Of a stretch of 64,000 bases of DNA, positions 25,901 through 33,824 are shown one piece after another. Location of the stretch: NCBI GenBank assembly GCA_017933995.1, contig JAGBKI010000001.1:1-64000 (forward strand). Reading direction: 5' to 3'. A program made the translations under genes and the position numbers. The stretch's first letter is position 1; each line of letters opens with the position of its first letter. Source of the DNA: Bacteroidaceae bacterium (GTDB lineage Bacteria > Bacteroidota > Bacteroidia > Bacteroidales > Bacteroidaceae). Below the pieces are notes generated by a model. The model saw nothing but the letters and a program-made list of their open reading frames with translations, was not told the DNA's origin and made no database searches.

Positions 25901-28900
25901 CTCGGTGCTGCTGATGAGGCCGTTCTGTATCTTCACGGTGCCGCCGCCCAGTTTCACGACGTCGGGCACGGTGTTCTGTACATTATTATAATAGTATTCC
26001 TCGCGTGCGGAGAAAATCAGCGGAATGGGACTGCCGGCCATAAAGACGGGATGGCCCATGGCGTAGCCTTGCTCCTTGTCCCACAGCGTGACGACGCTCT
26101 TGGCGCCGGCCACGTCGAGGGCGGTGTAGGACTTCAGGCCGAAGTAGTCGTCGCCCACACGGATGTTGAGCTGCTCGTAGTGGAGCGTGGCGGGGGTGTG
26201 GTAGATGCGCGAATAGACGGCAGTGTCGCCCTGCACGCAGTCCGTCAGGTCGAGCGTCTCGGCGGCGGTGCCAGTGGCGAAGAGCGTGGGATAGCCCGTG
26301 GCGTAGATTTCCGTAATCTTGTACTTCACGGGATAGAACTTCACCTCATACTCGCCCGTCTTCGCGTCGGGGTGGATGGTGATGGTCTGGCGCGTCATGT
26401 GCACCTGCGTCGTGTCGCTCTTGCCGTGCAGGAAGGTCAGGTCGCGCTCCTTGACGTTGTCGTCGAGCTGGTCGCGCACAATCCAGGAGGCATTGTCGCC
26501 CTCCAGCTTCATCGTGATGGTGAGGTTGTCGCCGAGGTTGTTTCTTGAGAGGCTCTCGCCAAGGGGTTTCAGCCCCTGGTCGTTGCCGCCCACCACGCGA
26601 CCGCGCAGCACCACCTTGGTCTGGTCCCAGAAGTAGTGCTCGTAGAGATTGCTCTGCCAGTTGTGCTGGCGCTCCTTGCCTTCGGGCATGTCGGGGTCTT
26701 CGTAAAAGCCTTCGTTCATAAAGACGTGGCCGTCCTTCACCACCTGCACCGAGTGCGCGCCCTGCGGGATGCTCACGCTGAAACTGCCTTGCAGGTCGGT
26801 CTCCACGGGATTGCCGCTGGCGTTCATCACCATAGCGCCGTCAAGCAGGAAGTGGGCTCCGCTCACGGGGATGCTGCTGCCTTCGTAGAGCACGTAGCCG
26901 GAGAAGACGTAGTAGGTGCTTTGCGTGAAGACGACATTCGTCTTGAGGTTGCCGCCCACGGCGTCGTCGAAGGTCACAATCTGCTTGTCAAAGGGACTTT
27001 CGTCGCCCTTCGTGTTCACCGTGAGGGTGTAGCTACCCTCGGTGCCGTAGATGAGGTCGCCTATCTCAAAGTAGCCCGTAGAGTCGGTGACGCACGAGCC
27101 GATGGAAGCACCCGTAATGTCGTTGGGCGTGGCGGTAACGGTACGGCCCGCCATGCCCGTGCCGTCGGCGAGGCGCACATAGCCGCGCACCATACCCGTG
27201 GGCTGGCAGCAGCCCTCCACGGTCATCTGCGAAAGGTGCTCGCCCTCGCACTGCGTCACGCTCAGCACGGTGTAGACGTAGTTGTGCTGCGGGCGCGCGG
27301 TGCGGTCGATGTAGGCGGTCTGCACGTAGGCGGCCTCAAGCGTGTCGACCACTTCGGGCGTCAGTTTGTCGTAGCGCAGGATGCGGAAGTAGTCCACTCC
27401 GCCTTCGCCCACCTCCCAGCTGAGCGACACACCGTTCTGCAACGTGTCGGCTTCAAGGGAGACGAGTTCTGCGTTGTTGTCGAACCTATAAGTCGCGAGG
27501 TCGGTGCTATCCTTCTTCACGGCATCCACGAGGTCGGTGCTGAGCGGCGGGATAGACGATGAACCCTGCTCCACGGAGAGGGAGAAGAAGTGGTCCACGC
27601 AGGAGGAGGTGAGGTCTACTTTCAACTTGCTCTGCTCTACTTCCTCTGCCGACAGCACCTTGCGCTCCGTGTAGAGCGCAGTGGTGCGGCCTTGCACGGG
27701 CACGGCCTTGCCGTTGTAGTCCACCTTCCACTGGGAGCCCAGGACAGCGGCCATATCGCTTGCAGACTTGCCGCCCGCATAGTCTACCCCCGGCCAGTTG
27801 TTGGCCGTATAGGTCCAGCAGTTAGTATAAGTGGAAAACCTATTTACGTAATAGTTGTACGCAAATGCTACTCCATTAGAAGGGAAGCCTGTGTAGGTTC
27901 CTTGGTCCAGACAGTTCTCTATTATAGGGGGAGTGTTATTGTCGCCATCCCCTGACACAATATAGGTTGCGCCGTTCATTTTGTAGCGTCCTGTATTCTC
28001 TTGAGTAAGCTTTCCGTCGAACAAGCAGTTGCGGATCGTAACGTCAGATGCACGGTAGGCGTTTGCTATAAAGCCCGAAACGTAGCCACCTGCCGACACG
28101 ATTTCGGCAGAGACACGGCAATTCTCTATGGTCAGACGGCCACCCCCATGCTTATAATATCCAACCAAACCTGCAAGATAGCCACCACCAGCGCTACCGC
28201 CCCTCATCGTTCCGGCAATATTGAGATTGCGAATCGTGGCATTGCCCTCCACTTCATCAAACAGGCTCTTATACATAGTAACTCTTGTATCATCTATGTT
28301 AAGGGTAATCGTGTGGCCATTGCCCTCAAGCGTTCCTTGCCAGACGGTAGTTATCCTGACATCGGTTGTGAAGTCGGCCATCAGTATGGCATCCACTGGG
28401 TATTTGCCGCCCGCTTTTGCCACATCTTGGGCAAACGCTTTCCAGTCGGCTGCCGTGCTGATGAGGCGGCTGGTGGAGGCGTACTTGTCGGTGGTCAGCA
28501 CCACTTGGGCGCGCTCGTCCCAGAGCAGGGTGCTGTAGGTCGGGTCGTCGGAGCGGGTCATCACTGGCACAACCTGTCCGCCTTGCAGTTCCCAGTTGGC
28601 GCCTAACTGGCGCGCCAACTGCTCGGCAGTCAGCGCATCGGAGTAGGTGCCTTGGGTGACGCCGATGGAGGTGGTATAGTAGCTGTTTTTATAATTGGGA
28701 GCGCTGCCGCCATAGCGTGTAAAGGTGTTGCCTATGGAGCGGTAGTCATCAAGCGCGGTGGTGGGCAGCCCCTGCGGATTGACCAGACAGTTGTTAAACG
28801 TAAGTTGCTTCCAACTCATACCCGCGAAGCCACCAATGCTGTGGCACGCGCTGCCCTCGAAGCTGCCGTCGAACAGGCAGTTCTGGAAAAAAGCGGGGCA

Positions 28901-30667
28901 GCGACCTGCGTTGCCGATAAAGCCGCCCGAGGTGGCATCGCCGTTGGTAGCCAGGTGCAGCACTACCGACGAGCGGCAGTTGTCGAACGTTACACCCGTT
29001 TCGTTGCTGGTGGTGGGCACCCAGGCCACGATGCCGCCGACGACTTGGTTGTTCGAGATGAGTTTGCCCGCCGTGTGCAGGTTTTCAAAGTGTGCGCCGC
29101 TGACGTAGCGGAACGGTGCATACTGGGCCACCTTGGCGGTGTCGGCGGGATTGAAGCTCAGCGTGTGGCCGTTGCCGTTGAAGGTGCCGGCATAGGGCTT
29201 GTCGGTGGCATTGCCCACCATCACGAGCGGCCCCGTGCCGAGGTCGATGTCGGAGGCCATCACAGCACCGAGCGTCGTCTGACCGCCGTTCACGAGGTCG
29301 GCAAACTTCTTCCAGTCGGCAGCCGAGCGCAGGATGAAGTTTCCCTTGCTGTCGTACTCCTGCGCGCCGCCGAGGGCGAAGTCCACGTTCACGGAGTGTG
29401 AAGCGTCGGTCCAGGTTCCCGCCCGCTCGGTCGTGGCCTCGCTGACCACGGGCAGGTGCAACGTGGCAGGAATACCGACCTGCGCGTAGCCGCTCAGCGC
29501 AGTCCAGCCCCACATGGCGGAGATGCTGCGCCGCACGCGGTAGTAGACGTCCTTCTGCTCGTAGTTGGCCATGAAGGTTTCGTCGGTAAAGGTATAGGCG
29601 GTCTCCTTCTCGTCGTATTCCACCTGGCCAATCACGGCCCATCCCGTGTCGTTGGGGTCGCTCGACCCGTTCACGTTGCGCTGTATCTCCCAGTTGTCGC
29701 TGCCCATCACGTCCGACCACGTGGGCCACGCCACGCCCCATCGCAGGGTGACGTTGCCGTCCTGCCCCAGCGAGGCCGAGAGGCCTTTGGGCTGGTGGAA
29801 CATGGGCACATCGATGGTATCGGACACCTCCGTCACCTTCTCGCCCTCACTGTTGGTATAGGAAGCCTCAAGGCGGAGGTTCGTCACGGGGCGCTCGGCA
29901 CTGAAATAGAGGAAGCCGCTGGGCTTGTTCTCCAGCACCTGCGTCTTTTCCTGCACACGGTTGTAGCCGTGCTTCACCTGGTAGTGGGCCACCATCTTGG
30001 TGATGTCGTTGGCGGCCAGCATATAGGGCACCATCACCATGTTGGGCTGGCCGCTGGTGTAGGAAATCACGGGGTCCAGCAGCTGCGGCACCTGCGGCAC
30101 CGGCTTGTCGGGGATGCCGATGCGGGTGTCGTCGATGGAAACCCAAGTGTCGGGCTCGCCGATGTTGCCGTTGTGGTGGATGCTCCAGCTGATGATGACG
30201 GTCTTGCCGCGATACTTGCTGGGGATTTCCCAGAGCAGGTTGGCCCACGAGGTGTCGTCGTCGTTCGACTTCGTAGGCACCGTCGTGTACTGGTTCTGCG
30301 TCGTACCGATGAGTTCCGTGCTGTAGCCGCGCTCTCGGTAGAGCTGCATCGTGCCGTCCACGCCACGGTGGCACTTCATCCACGGGTTGTAGTCGCCACC
30401 CGAAATGTCGTGCTGCATGGCATCGACCACAAAGATGTCTTCCGTCTCGTTGGTGCCTTCAATCTTGATGCGCACCGCCGCCCAGACCAGCCAGCAGTCG
30501 TAGCCGTCCTTGTCGTAGACGGGAAATTTGATGCGGAGCTTGTTCGTGCCCTCCAGCATCACCTGATAGTTCATCTTGGTCTGCAGGACGCAGTCCGCCT
30601 GCGCCTCCGTTGGCCAAGTCACTGCCGCCAGCACTGCCAGCAACAGGAGTCTAATCGCTTTTCGCAT
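19958..30667 (-). CDS. Giant multidomain surface protein (3,569 aa) with type IX-like tail
   Basis: Start MRKAIRLLLLAVLAAVTWPTEAQA (signal peptide) was preferred to an upstream ATG at 30739. Order, by residue: beta-sandwich/FN3-like region to ~400; GLUG-type repeats near 446-600 and 736-900 (GTFNGNGHTLSF, GTLEGNGHTITL); carboxypeptidase-regulatory-like beta domains near 1156, 1259 and 1356 (GMVRGYVRLADGTG); a long uncharacterised middle; two LamG/concanavalin-like domains near 2506 and 2709 (FTLDLMVYPDPTFSG, YTLALWFNASDTDGG); two 'GWNWIST'/'GWNRIGY' modules near 3220-3340; and the tail YNLQGIRLR...GVYIHNGKKVTIK. Probably exported by type IX secretion and acting as adhesin or glycan-binding surface protein. 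First gene of the operon running to 17700. Bases 22181-22206 encode QEPKNLKTR from an intergenic-type repeat. Confidence 0.85.
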   Translation of the reverse strand: MRKAIRLLLLAVLAAVTWPTEAQADCVLQTKMNYQVMLEGTNKLRIKFPVYDKDGYDCWLVWAAVRIKIEGTNETEDIFVVDAMQHDISGGDYNPWMKCHRGVDGTMQLYRERGYSTELIGTTQNQYTTVPTKSNDDDTSWANLLWEIPSKYRGKTVIISWSIHHNGNIGEPDTWVSIDDTRIGIPDKPVPQVPQLLDPVISYTSGQPNMVMVPYMLAANDITKMVAHYQVKHGYNRVQEKTQVLENKPSGFLYFSAERPVTNLRLEASYTNSEGEKVTEVSDTIDVPMFHQPKGLSASLGQDGNVTLRWGVAWPTWSDVMGSDNWEIQRNVNGSSDPNDTGWAVIGQVEYDEKETAYTFTDETFMANYEQKDVYYRVRRSISAMWGWTALSGYAQVGIPATLHLPVVSEATTERAGTWTDASHSVNVDFALGGAQEYDSKGNFILRSAADWKKFADLVNGGQTTLGAVMASDIDLGTGPLVMVGNATDKPYAGTFNGNGHTLSFNPADTAKVAQYAPFRYVSGAHFENLHTAGKLISNNQVVGGIVAWVPTTSNETGVTFDNCRSSVVLHLATNGDATSGGFIGNAGRCPAFFQNCLFDGSFEGSACHSIGGFAGMSWKQLTFNNCLVNPQGLPTTALDDYRSIGNTFTRYGGSAPNYKNSYYTTSIGVTQGTYSDALTAEQLARQLGANWELQGGQVVPVMTRSDDPTYSTLLWDERAQVVLTTDKYASTSRLISTAADWKAFAQDVAKAGGKYPVDAILMADFTTDVRITTVWQGTLEGNGHTITLNIDDTRVTMYKSLFDEVEGNATIRNLNIAGTMRGGSAGGGYLAGLVGYYKHGGGRLTIENCRVSAEIVSAGGYVSGFIANAYRASDVTIRNCLFDGKLTQENTGRYKMNGATYIVSGDGDNNTPPIIENCLDQGTYTGFPSNGVAFAYNYYVNRFSTYTNCWTYTANNWPGVDYAGGKSASDMAAVLGSQWKVDYNGKAVPVQGRTTALYTERKVLSAEEVEQSKLKVDLTSSCVDHFFSLSVEQGSSSIPPLSTDLVDAVKKDSTDLATYRFDNNAELVSLEADTLQNGVSLSWEVGEGGVDYFRILRYDKLTPEVVDTLEAAYVQTAYIDRTARPQHNYVYTVLSVTQCEGEHLSQMTVEGCCQPTGMVRGYVRLADGTGMAGRTVTATPNDITGASIGSCVTDSTGYFEIGDLIYGTEGSYTLTVNTKGDESPFDKQIVTFDDAVGGNLKTNVVFTQSTYYVFSGYVLYEGSSIPVSGAHFLLDGAMVMNASGNPVETDLQGSFSVSIPQGAHSVQVVKDGHVFMNEGFYEDPDMPEGKERQHNWQSNLYEHYFWDQTKVVLRGRVVGGNDQGLKPLGESLSRNNLGDNLTITMKLEGDNASWIVRDQLDDNVKERDLTFLHGKSDTTQVHMTRQTITIHPDAKTGEYEVKFYPVKYKITEIYATGYPTLFATGTAAETLDLTDCVQGDTAVYSRIYHTPATLHYEQLNIRVGDDYFGLKSYTALDVAGAKSVVTLWDKEQGYAMGHPVFMAGSPIPLIFSAREEYYYNNVQNTVPDVVKLGGGTVKIQNGLISSTETETIELDSLGEGSYIFTPQNTTFTLENDAALRTMTVTLLYDDTYYDITPLQGYVMATVAKSQGRRVVSDGGTYLIDILRDPPGGGSSAYIEAGSKLNYTFNCDVTAKAGMNFNFTVGKGSSFYQGIVGINSEAGTISTMKNVLNYTAPLVCSYYNSWQYSYSFETTERISTSSSAKNVGAPADVYIGMTQNAILEDAVAVRIVPDSLYQRLVPREGGTITVDGHEYKVKNGLVKVLAKGTDVTGKPVYLIRDEVMRFYLQLNSTFAHSQAYIQSELIPTLLNVRSQLMLPPGTPTSIAQEMANKQGCPVYISNLPTTHENYAGVGTYTPVNPTNSTQTSWNDSIQAINRQIATWASFIAQNEMEKLNATDLVKSYDFDGRTSITYSENFSVSQTEARYLQWPFVSGQELSSLLPRTFTGGSNDPVQDVSRDESGNVKEVEFSNAAVSLTMKIGVVASINFNYKFGGTETQSKKAGFTLAMDKASNLVVDVYRTAINMAELKEKAEAGDIPIFNVISQDIIDAVRKGKYVGAGIAFSYFDDTTPQYRNFVYRTRAGSTTSPWEDERVTQFYNPGTVLDVRTLDIDRPSIWAKESTVSNVPYDEPARFTIYLANESEVPSASAPNKFYIMLEDYMNPKGAKVQIDGNPLPGEGHFIYIPTGQVVEKQVEVYAGADFDYEDIGLALLNPDDPARVFVQKLSAHFVPTAGRVNISLPGDKWVVNTESAYDDKKRDYYLPVRIDGFDVNYRGFDHIELQYKLSTQGDKDWVNVCSYYKSDSLMALASGTRELIMDDGFIEARFFGETSPIEQTYDVRAVTFCRHGGGYLTRASEILTGIKDTRRPVPFGTPQPTNGILGIGDDIRIAFSEQIAGNYLRSVNNFEVLGLTNKSNISLETCLQFNRNSFLISQAKRNLAGKDFTLDLMVYPDPTFSGSHTLFGHIAELGHDLHFGIESDNRLYAEITADKVYRVSSTQAVDFSSLHQVAYAVEADEEQGQTTVKFYDGTTLIGQGTIDVLYDGNGPIQLGEEYTGEMLEVRLWNKAMTAGELSKYSQKRLTGYELGLIDYYPMNEGGGEYVYDKAVGGNDLIAIETTWKTPDGICVSTESEPIPLNPDVFNRADYEDYTLALWFNASDTDGGTIISNGDAKAEAATKDHFNLGINGEGDLYFRSGGQEVTANGYYADGQWHHVAVMVNRARNVGSLYVDQQLKATFPVDTLGGISGNHLYLGATFDANSQEPKNLKTRFHGKVDELCMYEMALPENVLKLVATNTPSGEEMGLLAYLPFSRSEKQLDNSQRLMPTGISIKKYKDSQGNIIESHQDTIVAQSVMDAVAVRTMHAPMTGSGKLENIKYSFVADGKDLLINLDVPEVDIEKTNVYITVKEVADLQGNLMASPLVMDLYVYRNPLRWTDKRRSIEARYGEGATLQLSVENLSGKARNFTLEGLPAWITPSLTSGKVAALDEQPVTLTVSPYINIGDYEEVIYIVGEEGMTEPLPISIKVRGEAPDWTVDDNLKAGNVTMHMIAQVKVNGVVSHDSDDILTAIGTGHRTLGTAGIDSSAAATGSDEGLIYLTVYNTAGTHTEPLLLEFYDATTGRIYVVEREDGEPILFQADAILGTPTNPIVLMSTEKEVQTVRLQKGWNWISTYVQPAESTVTSLLDGIGQWEVGDGLELVEPDGRNYLITYKGVYDPTLYTTRYYWDNGDKTFQLDPTRMYRFFAQSTKNIYVVGNFAYDAVTVHKGWNRIGYMSSLNLPIATALADYLDDGNDGDIIKSQSEFAVLSIDSNGNRQWKGTLTFLRSGEGYMLKRIADSDARFFYPYYTAGSRYNVNDTRAAAAPKFENLTGGSMNIIARVEGVELEEGDRLVAYGGAEMLGVAVADEEGRFFLNVAAGSDDITFAIERPQSLGDEAADAETEVVATAPRRMPYFADGVEGTLRQPATIRFVPTDSISGDGWYNLQGIRLRKAPTEPGVYIHNGKKVTIK

Positions 30668-30726
30668 ATTGTAAGATTTTGTTTTCCGCCGCAAATTTCG
30701 CCATTCCCGCGCGTGCGTATATTTAA

Positions 30727-30769
30727 TACGGTGTGTCAATTTGGCTTTTTACCAAATTGACACACCGTA
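30727..30769. promoter_or_regulatory. Perfect 18-bp palindrome upstream of the giant gene
   Basis: Arms 30727-30744 (tacggtgtgtcaatttgg) and 30752-30769 are exact complements around 7 bases. It stands 60 bases upstream of the start at 30667; between them are an AT-rich stretch and a GAAATTTG box (30692-30699, minus strand) resembling a -7 element. The block aligns with the PAP2 operon promoter at 7575-7648. Either an operator or the stem of a transcript end. Confidence 0.55.
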
Positions 30770-30893
30770 AACGCCCTCTTTCTGCGCCATGTCGCCTCTG
30801 CTTCACGCGCTATACCTCTCAGCCTGGACTCTTCCGCATCCTTCTCCAAAATCAATCACGGCTTGTCGCGCTGCAGTCCGCTCCCACAAAAAA

Positions 30894-30978
30894 TTCCAAG
30901 GCTTGAAACTCAAATTCCAAGCCTTTGAAATTGCGTTCCCAAGCCTTGGAATTTGCGTTCCAAGCCTTTGGGATTTAC
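30894..30978. repeat. 21-bp-period array, four units, core TTCCAAGCCTTGGAA
   Basis: Units start at 30894, 30915, 30936 and 30958 (spacings 21, 21, 22). Each holds TTCCAAG(c/g)CTT(t/g)GAA or a close variant, a palindrome. It lies between the regulator gene ending at 31010 and the giant operon. Same period as 16325-16408 and 62817-62942 but different core. Confidence 0.7.
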
Positions 30979-31009
30979 GGCGGGGGCGGTTTGTGTCGCG
31001 TTTTCAGCC

Positions 31010-32629
31010 TTAGAGTCCTTGGCGGTATTCGGTGGGCGTCATGCCGTATTGCTCGACGAAGAGGCGGCGAAAGTTGCGGGACGAGAGACCTACCTCGTCG
31101 GCGATGCCGTTGACGGTTTTCGACGCGTCGTTGCGCAACAGGCGACGGGCTTCGGCCAAGCGGATGGCATTGATGTAGTTGGGGAAAGAATGGTAGGCGG
31201 TGTGGCGGCTGAGCAGTTGGTTGAACACGTCGCGGCGGATGTGGAAACGGTTGCAGATGTCTTGCCGCTGAATGCTGCCGTTGGCATAGAGGCGCTCACT
31301 GCGCACGGCGGTGTCGATGCGGGCAAAGAGTTCTTGCTCGGCGCGGGCTGTTTCGGCATCGGGCGCTTCCACTTCCGCCTCGGTCGTCCCCGGTGACGCG
31401 CCGGCCGGAAGGGCAGCCTCGCCCGCCGAAGTGCTGGAAACGTCGTCGCTGGTAATACTGGCGGGCAAGGCCGCTCTCGCTCCCAGTGAGGCTGTTCCCT
31501 CAATGAGTTTCACCAGCGCGCGGTTCTTCATCTTGATGCGGCGGCTCTGCGAATAGATATAGGCGGCAAAGGCGAGGATGAGGAGCAACCCCACGACGGC
31601 AACACTGGCGATGAGTGTCATCTGGTCGCTGTGATGCTCGGCCTCGGCACGGCGCAACTGTTGCTCCAAGGCGTGGTAGCGGGCAATGTGCTCTTTGGCC
31701 GTGGCCTCACGCACGCTGTGTTCTATCTGCCCGTAGGCATCGTTCATGCTGCTCTGCTCGCCGAGAAAGGCGTATGCGGCGGTGATGGCGCTTTGAGCCT
31801 GCGTGCGATAGAACCCGATGTAATCCGCCCGTGCGGTGGAATCTGTTGGCTCGCGGTAGGAATTGTCGTGGTAGACGTCGGGGTGCAGTGCGTAGTCGTC
31901 GAGGCGCTCGATGATGCGGCGCGCTTGCGGGATAGCCTCGATGTACTTGCCCTCCTCGCTGAGCAGAAACATCTTGCGCTTTCGGGCGATGATCATCGCG
32001 TCGAGGGCGTTGAAGTTGCGGTTTTCGCGCGTGTCGAGCGCGGCTATCACACTGTCGAGCCGCGCCATACCCTGCTCGCGCCATCCTTTCTGGTAGAGGG
32101 CCACGCCCAATTCGGCCTCGGTGCGCAGCGCCTCGGTCTCGTTGCCCTGCTTGTGGCAAACGTCCACCAGTTCCTGCGCGCGGCGGAAGAAGAGCGCCGT
32201 GTCTTGTCGGTGGCGCGCTGCATAGACCAGAATCTCCAGCACATCTTGCTGCCGACTGAGGTTGGCTCGCACGGAGTCGTGCGCCAAAAAGCGTTCGTCC
32301 GCCACGCGCGCCGAGTCGAAGCGCACAGTGGCGGAGCCGGGCAGCAGCGAGTCCACCTGCGCGCCCATCACCGTCCAAGCGTAAATCTTTGCCTTGAAGT
32401 AGTCGGCCATCCACGGGCTGATGTTGCCCACGGCGACCGCCGAGTCGATTATCTGCAAAGCCTGCACGGGCTGGTAGTCGTAGACTTCAAGCGCCTGCGC
32501 CGCCGTGTAGAGCGTGTCCGTAGGGCGCATCGTGCGTCGTGACGCCGCGTTCTCATGCTTTTTGCCCGTGCAACTCACGATGGCAGCCGCCAAGACACAT
32601 ATTATATATATAGGTATTCTTCTTTTCAT
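31010..32629 (-). CDS. Membrane-bound AraC-type regulator with TPR-like sensor (539 aa)
   Basis: The N-terminus (MKRRIPIYIICVLAAAIVSC) is a signal or lipoprotein-like sequence. Residues ~35-330 are helical repeats of TPR type (ALEVYDYQPVQALQIIDSAV...). A membrane segment (TLIASVAVVGLLLILAFAAYIY) lies at ~338-359. After an Ala/Glu-rich linker, residues ~440-539 form an AraC-type double helix-turn-helix (INAIRLAEARRLL, VNGIADEVGLSSRNFRRLFVEQYGMTPTEYR). The design senses a periplasmic signal and acts on DNA without phosphorelay. It is upstream of the giant operon on the same strand and may control it. The linker (bases 31405-31490) contains an inverted repeat like intergenic palindromes. Confidence 0.85.
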   Translation of the reverse strand: MKRRIPIYIICVLAAAIVSCTGKKHENAASRRTMRPTDTLYTAAQALEVYDYQPVQALQIIDSAVAVGNISPWMADYFKAKIYAWTVMGAQVDSLLPGSATVRFDSARVADERFLAHDSVRANLSRQQDVLEILVYAARHRQDTALFFRRAQELVDVCHKQGNETEALRTEAELGVALYQKGWREQGMARLDSVIAALDTRENRNFNALDAMIIARKRKMFLLSEEGKYIEAIPQARRIIERLDDYALHPDVYHDNSYREPTDSTARADYIGFYRTQAQSAITAAYAFLGEQSSMNDAYGQIEHSVREATAKEHIARYHALEQQLRRAEAEHHSDQMTLIASVAVVGLLLILAFAAYIYSQSRRIKMKNRALVKLIEGTASLGARAALPASITSDDVSSTSAGEAALPAGASPGTTEAEVEAPDAETARAEQELFARIDTAVRSERLYANGSIQRQDICNRFHIRRDVFNQLLSRHTAYHSFPNYINAIRLAEARRLLRNDASKTVNGIADEVGLSSRNFRRLFVEQYGMTPTEYRQGL

Positions 32630-32918
32630 CGTTTCTCTGTGTTTCGTGCTGAAAGTGCGGTCTTTTCCGCCGCGCCTTTACCCCCGTGGCACGTGGCGTG
32701 CCGCGAAATCGGGTGTAAAGGTAGTGACTTTTTGGCGAAACTTCGCTTTCTCCCCTCGCCTTTTGTGCGATAAAGGACGCGAGGTGCAAAAAAAATGCGG
32801 GAGGCTTGTAACAAACCGTGCGGAAAGCGTGTCTATGTTTGTAGACGCGCTTAAATCCAAATCGGTCATTAGACCGACAGAAATGTGATCAGTAAATGTC
32901 TTTTTGCAGGATAATGCC

Positions 32919-33007
32919 TTTTCTTTTAGTGGCTTTTGATTGATGCCCGCTCGGCATAACCCGCTATGCCTACGCAAACATCAATCAAAAAGCCCCTCAA
33001 AAGAAAA
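32919..33007. repeat. Long imperfect hairpin between divergent genes
   Basis: Left arm ttttcttttagtggcttttgattgatg (read from 32919 to 32945) pairs with 32979-33007 with a few mismatches; the inner loop has tcggcata...tatgccta. It lies between the regulator start (32629) and the DUF4252 start (33084). A structured leader, small RNA or old MITE are all possible. Confidence 0.5.
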
Positions 33008-33045
33008 AAACATTCTCCTACAAACTCTAATGAACGATTGGGGCT

Positions 33046-33053
33046 TAATTTTG
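33046..33053 (+). promoter_or_regulatory. -7 element (TAATTTTG) of the DUF4252/sigma operon
   Basis: TAATTTTG followed by TAGCGCG, 31 bases before the start at 33084, fits the TAnnTTTG consensus. No good TTTG is present 20 bases upstream. Confidence 0.5.
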
Positions 33054-33083
33054 TAGCGCGAAGGATTCTAATTCAATCAAACT

Positions 33084-33725
33084 ATGAAAAAGATTCTTCT
33101 CTTGGCAGCCGCCGTGCTGCTGCTGGCCGCGCAGGGCGCGGCGCAGACACTCACCGAGATTTACGACGCGTTCCGGGGTAAGCCCGGTGTGGAACTCGTG
33201 GAAATTTCCGGCAGGTTTCTCCTCGATCAACTCAAGGCACAACTGCGCGAGCAGGTACAGGCTCAACTCGCCGACACCACTTCGCTCGACTCCGCCGGAC
33301 AGGCCGAATTGCGGCGGCAGTTGGAAGAGGAATACGCCCGCGAGATAGACGAGGCGTTCAGCGACACCGCCACTGGTGGCGACGAGCAACTACGTGTGCT
33401 GCGCAACATAGACAGCCTTGTGGTGATGAACCTCGAAGCGCCGGACTGTAGCGCGGAACTCCTGGCCGAGTTCGAGGCGAAGACTGCCAATCTGAAGTCG
33501 CTGGGCTACGAAGTCCTGGTAAACAGCAATGAGGGCGGCGAAAAGTCGCAGGTGCTTATGCGCACAGATGACGAAGGCACTGTGACGGAACTCCTCGTAC
33601 GCCACATCGAGCAAGGCGAGGCGCAACTTGTGCTCCTTGTGGGCCGTTTCAAGGACGACGATTGGAGCAAGGTGATAAACTTTGACAATGGCGGCGAGGG
33701 TGATGATGAAGACGCCGATGAGTGA
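33084..33725 (+). CDS. Secreted DUF4252 protein (213 aa)
   Basis: Signal peptide MKKILLLAAAVLLLAAQGAAQ. The body fits DUF4252: GVELVEISGRFL near the start, RVLRNIDSLVVMNLEAPD in the middle, and GEAQLVLLVGRF near the end. The C-terminus is very acidic. These exported proteins are common in Bacteroidales next to ECF sigma genes and have no known activity. Here a second, shorter DUF4252 gene closes the same cluster at 34938-35408. Confidence 0.75.
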   Translation: MKKILLLAAAVLLLAAQGAAQTLTEIYDAFRGKPGVELVEISGRFLLDQLKAQLREQVQAQLADTTSLDSAGQAELRRQLEEEYAREIDEAFSDTATGGDEQLRVLRNIDSLVVMNLEAPDCSAELLAEFEAKTANLKSLGYEVLVNSNEGGEKSQVLMRTDDEGTVTELLVRHIEQGEAQLVLLVGRFKDDDWSKVINFDNGGEGDDEDADE

Positions 33726-33824
33726 GTCTTTTCGGTTTATAGGTCTTTAGGTTTTGCGTCTGCGCGCACCCTAATCCCCTATACCCCCCAAGCCCCCAAG
33801 ACATAAAAACCCCAAAAGCCCCCG

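Noticed and set aside
20693..26548. Several plus-strand frames of 440-800 residues opposite the giant gene
   Set aside because: Composition is Val/Gly/Ala/His-rich shadow sequence without motifs; the minus-strand frame has a continuous domain series.
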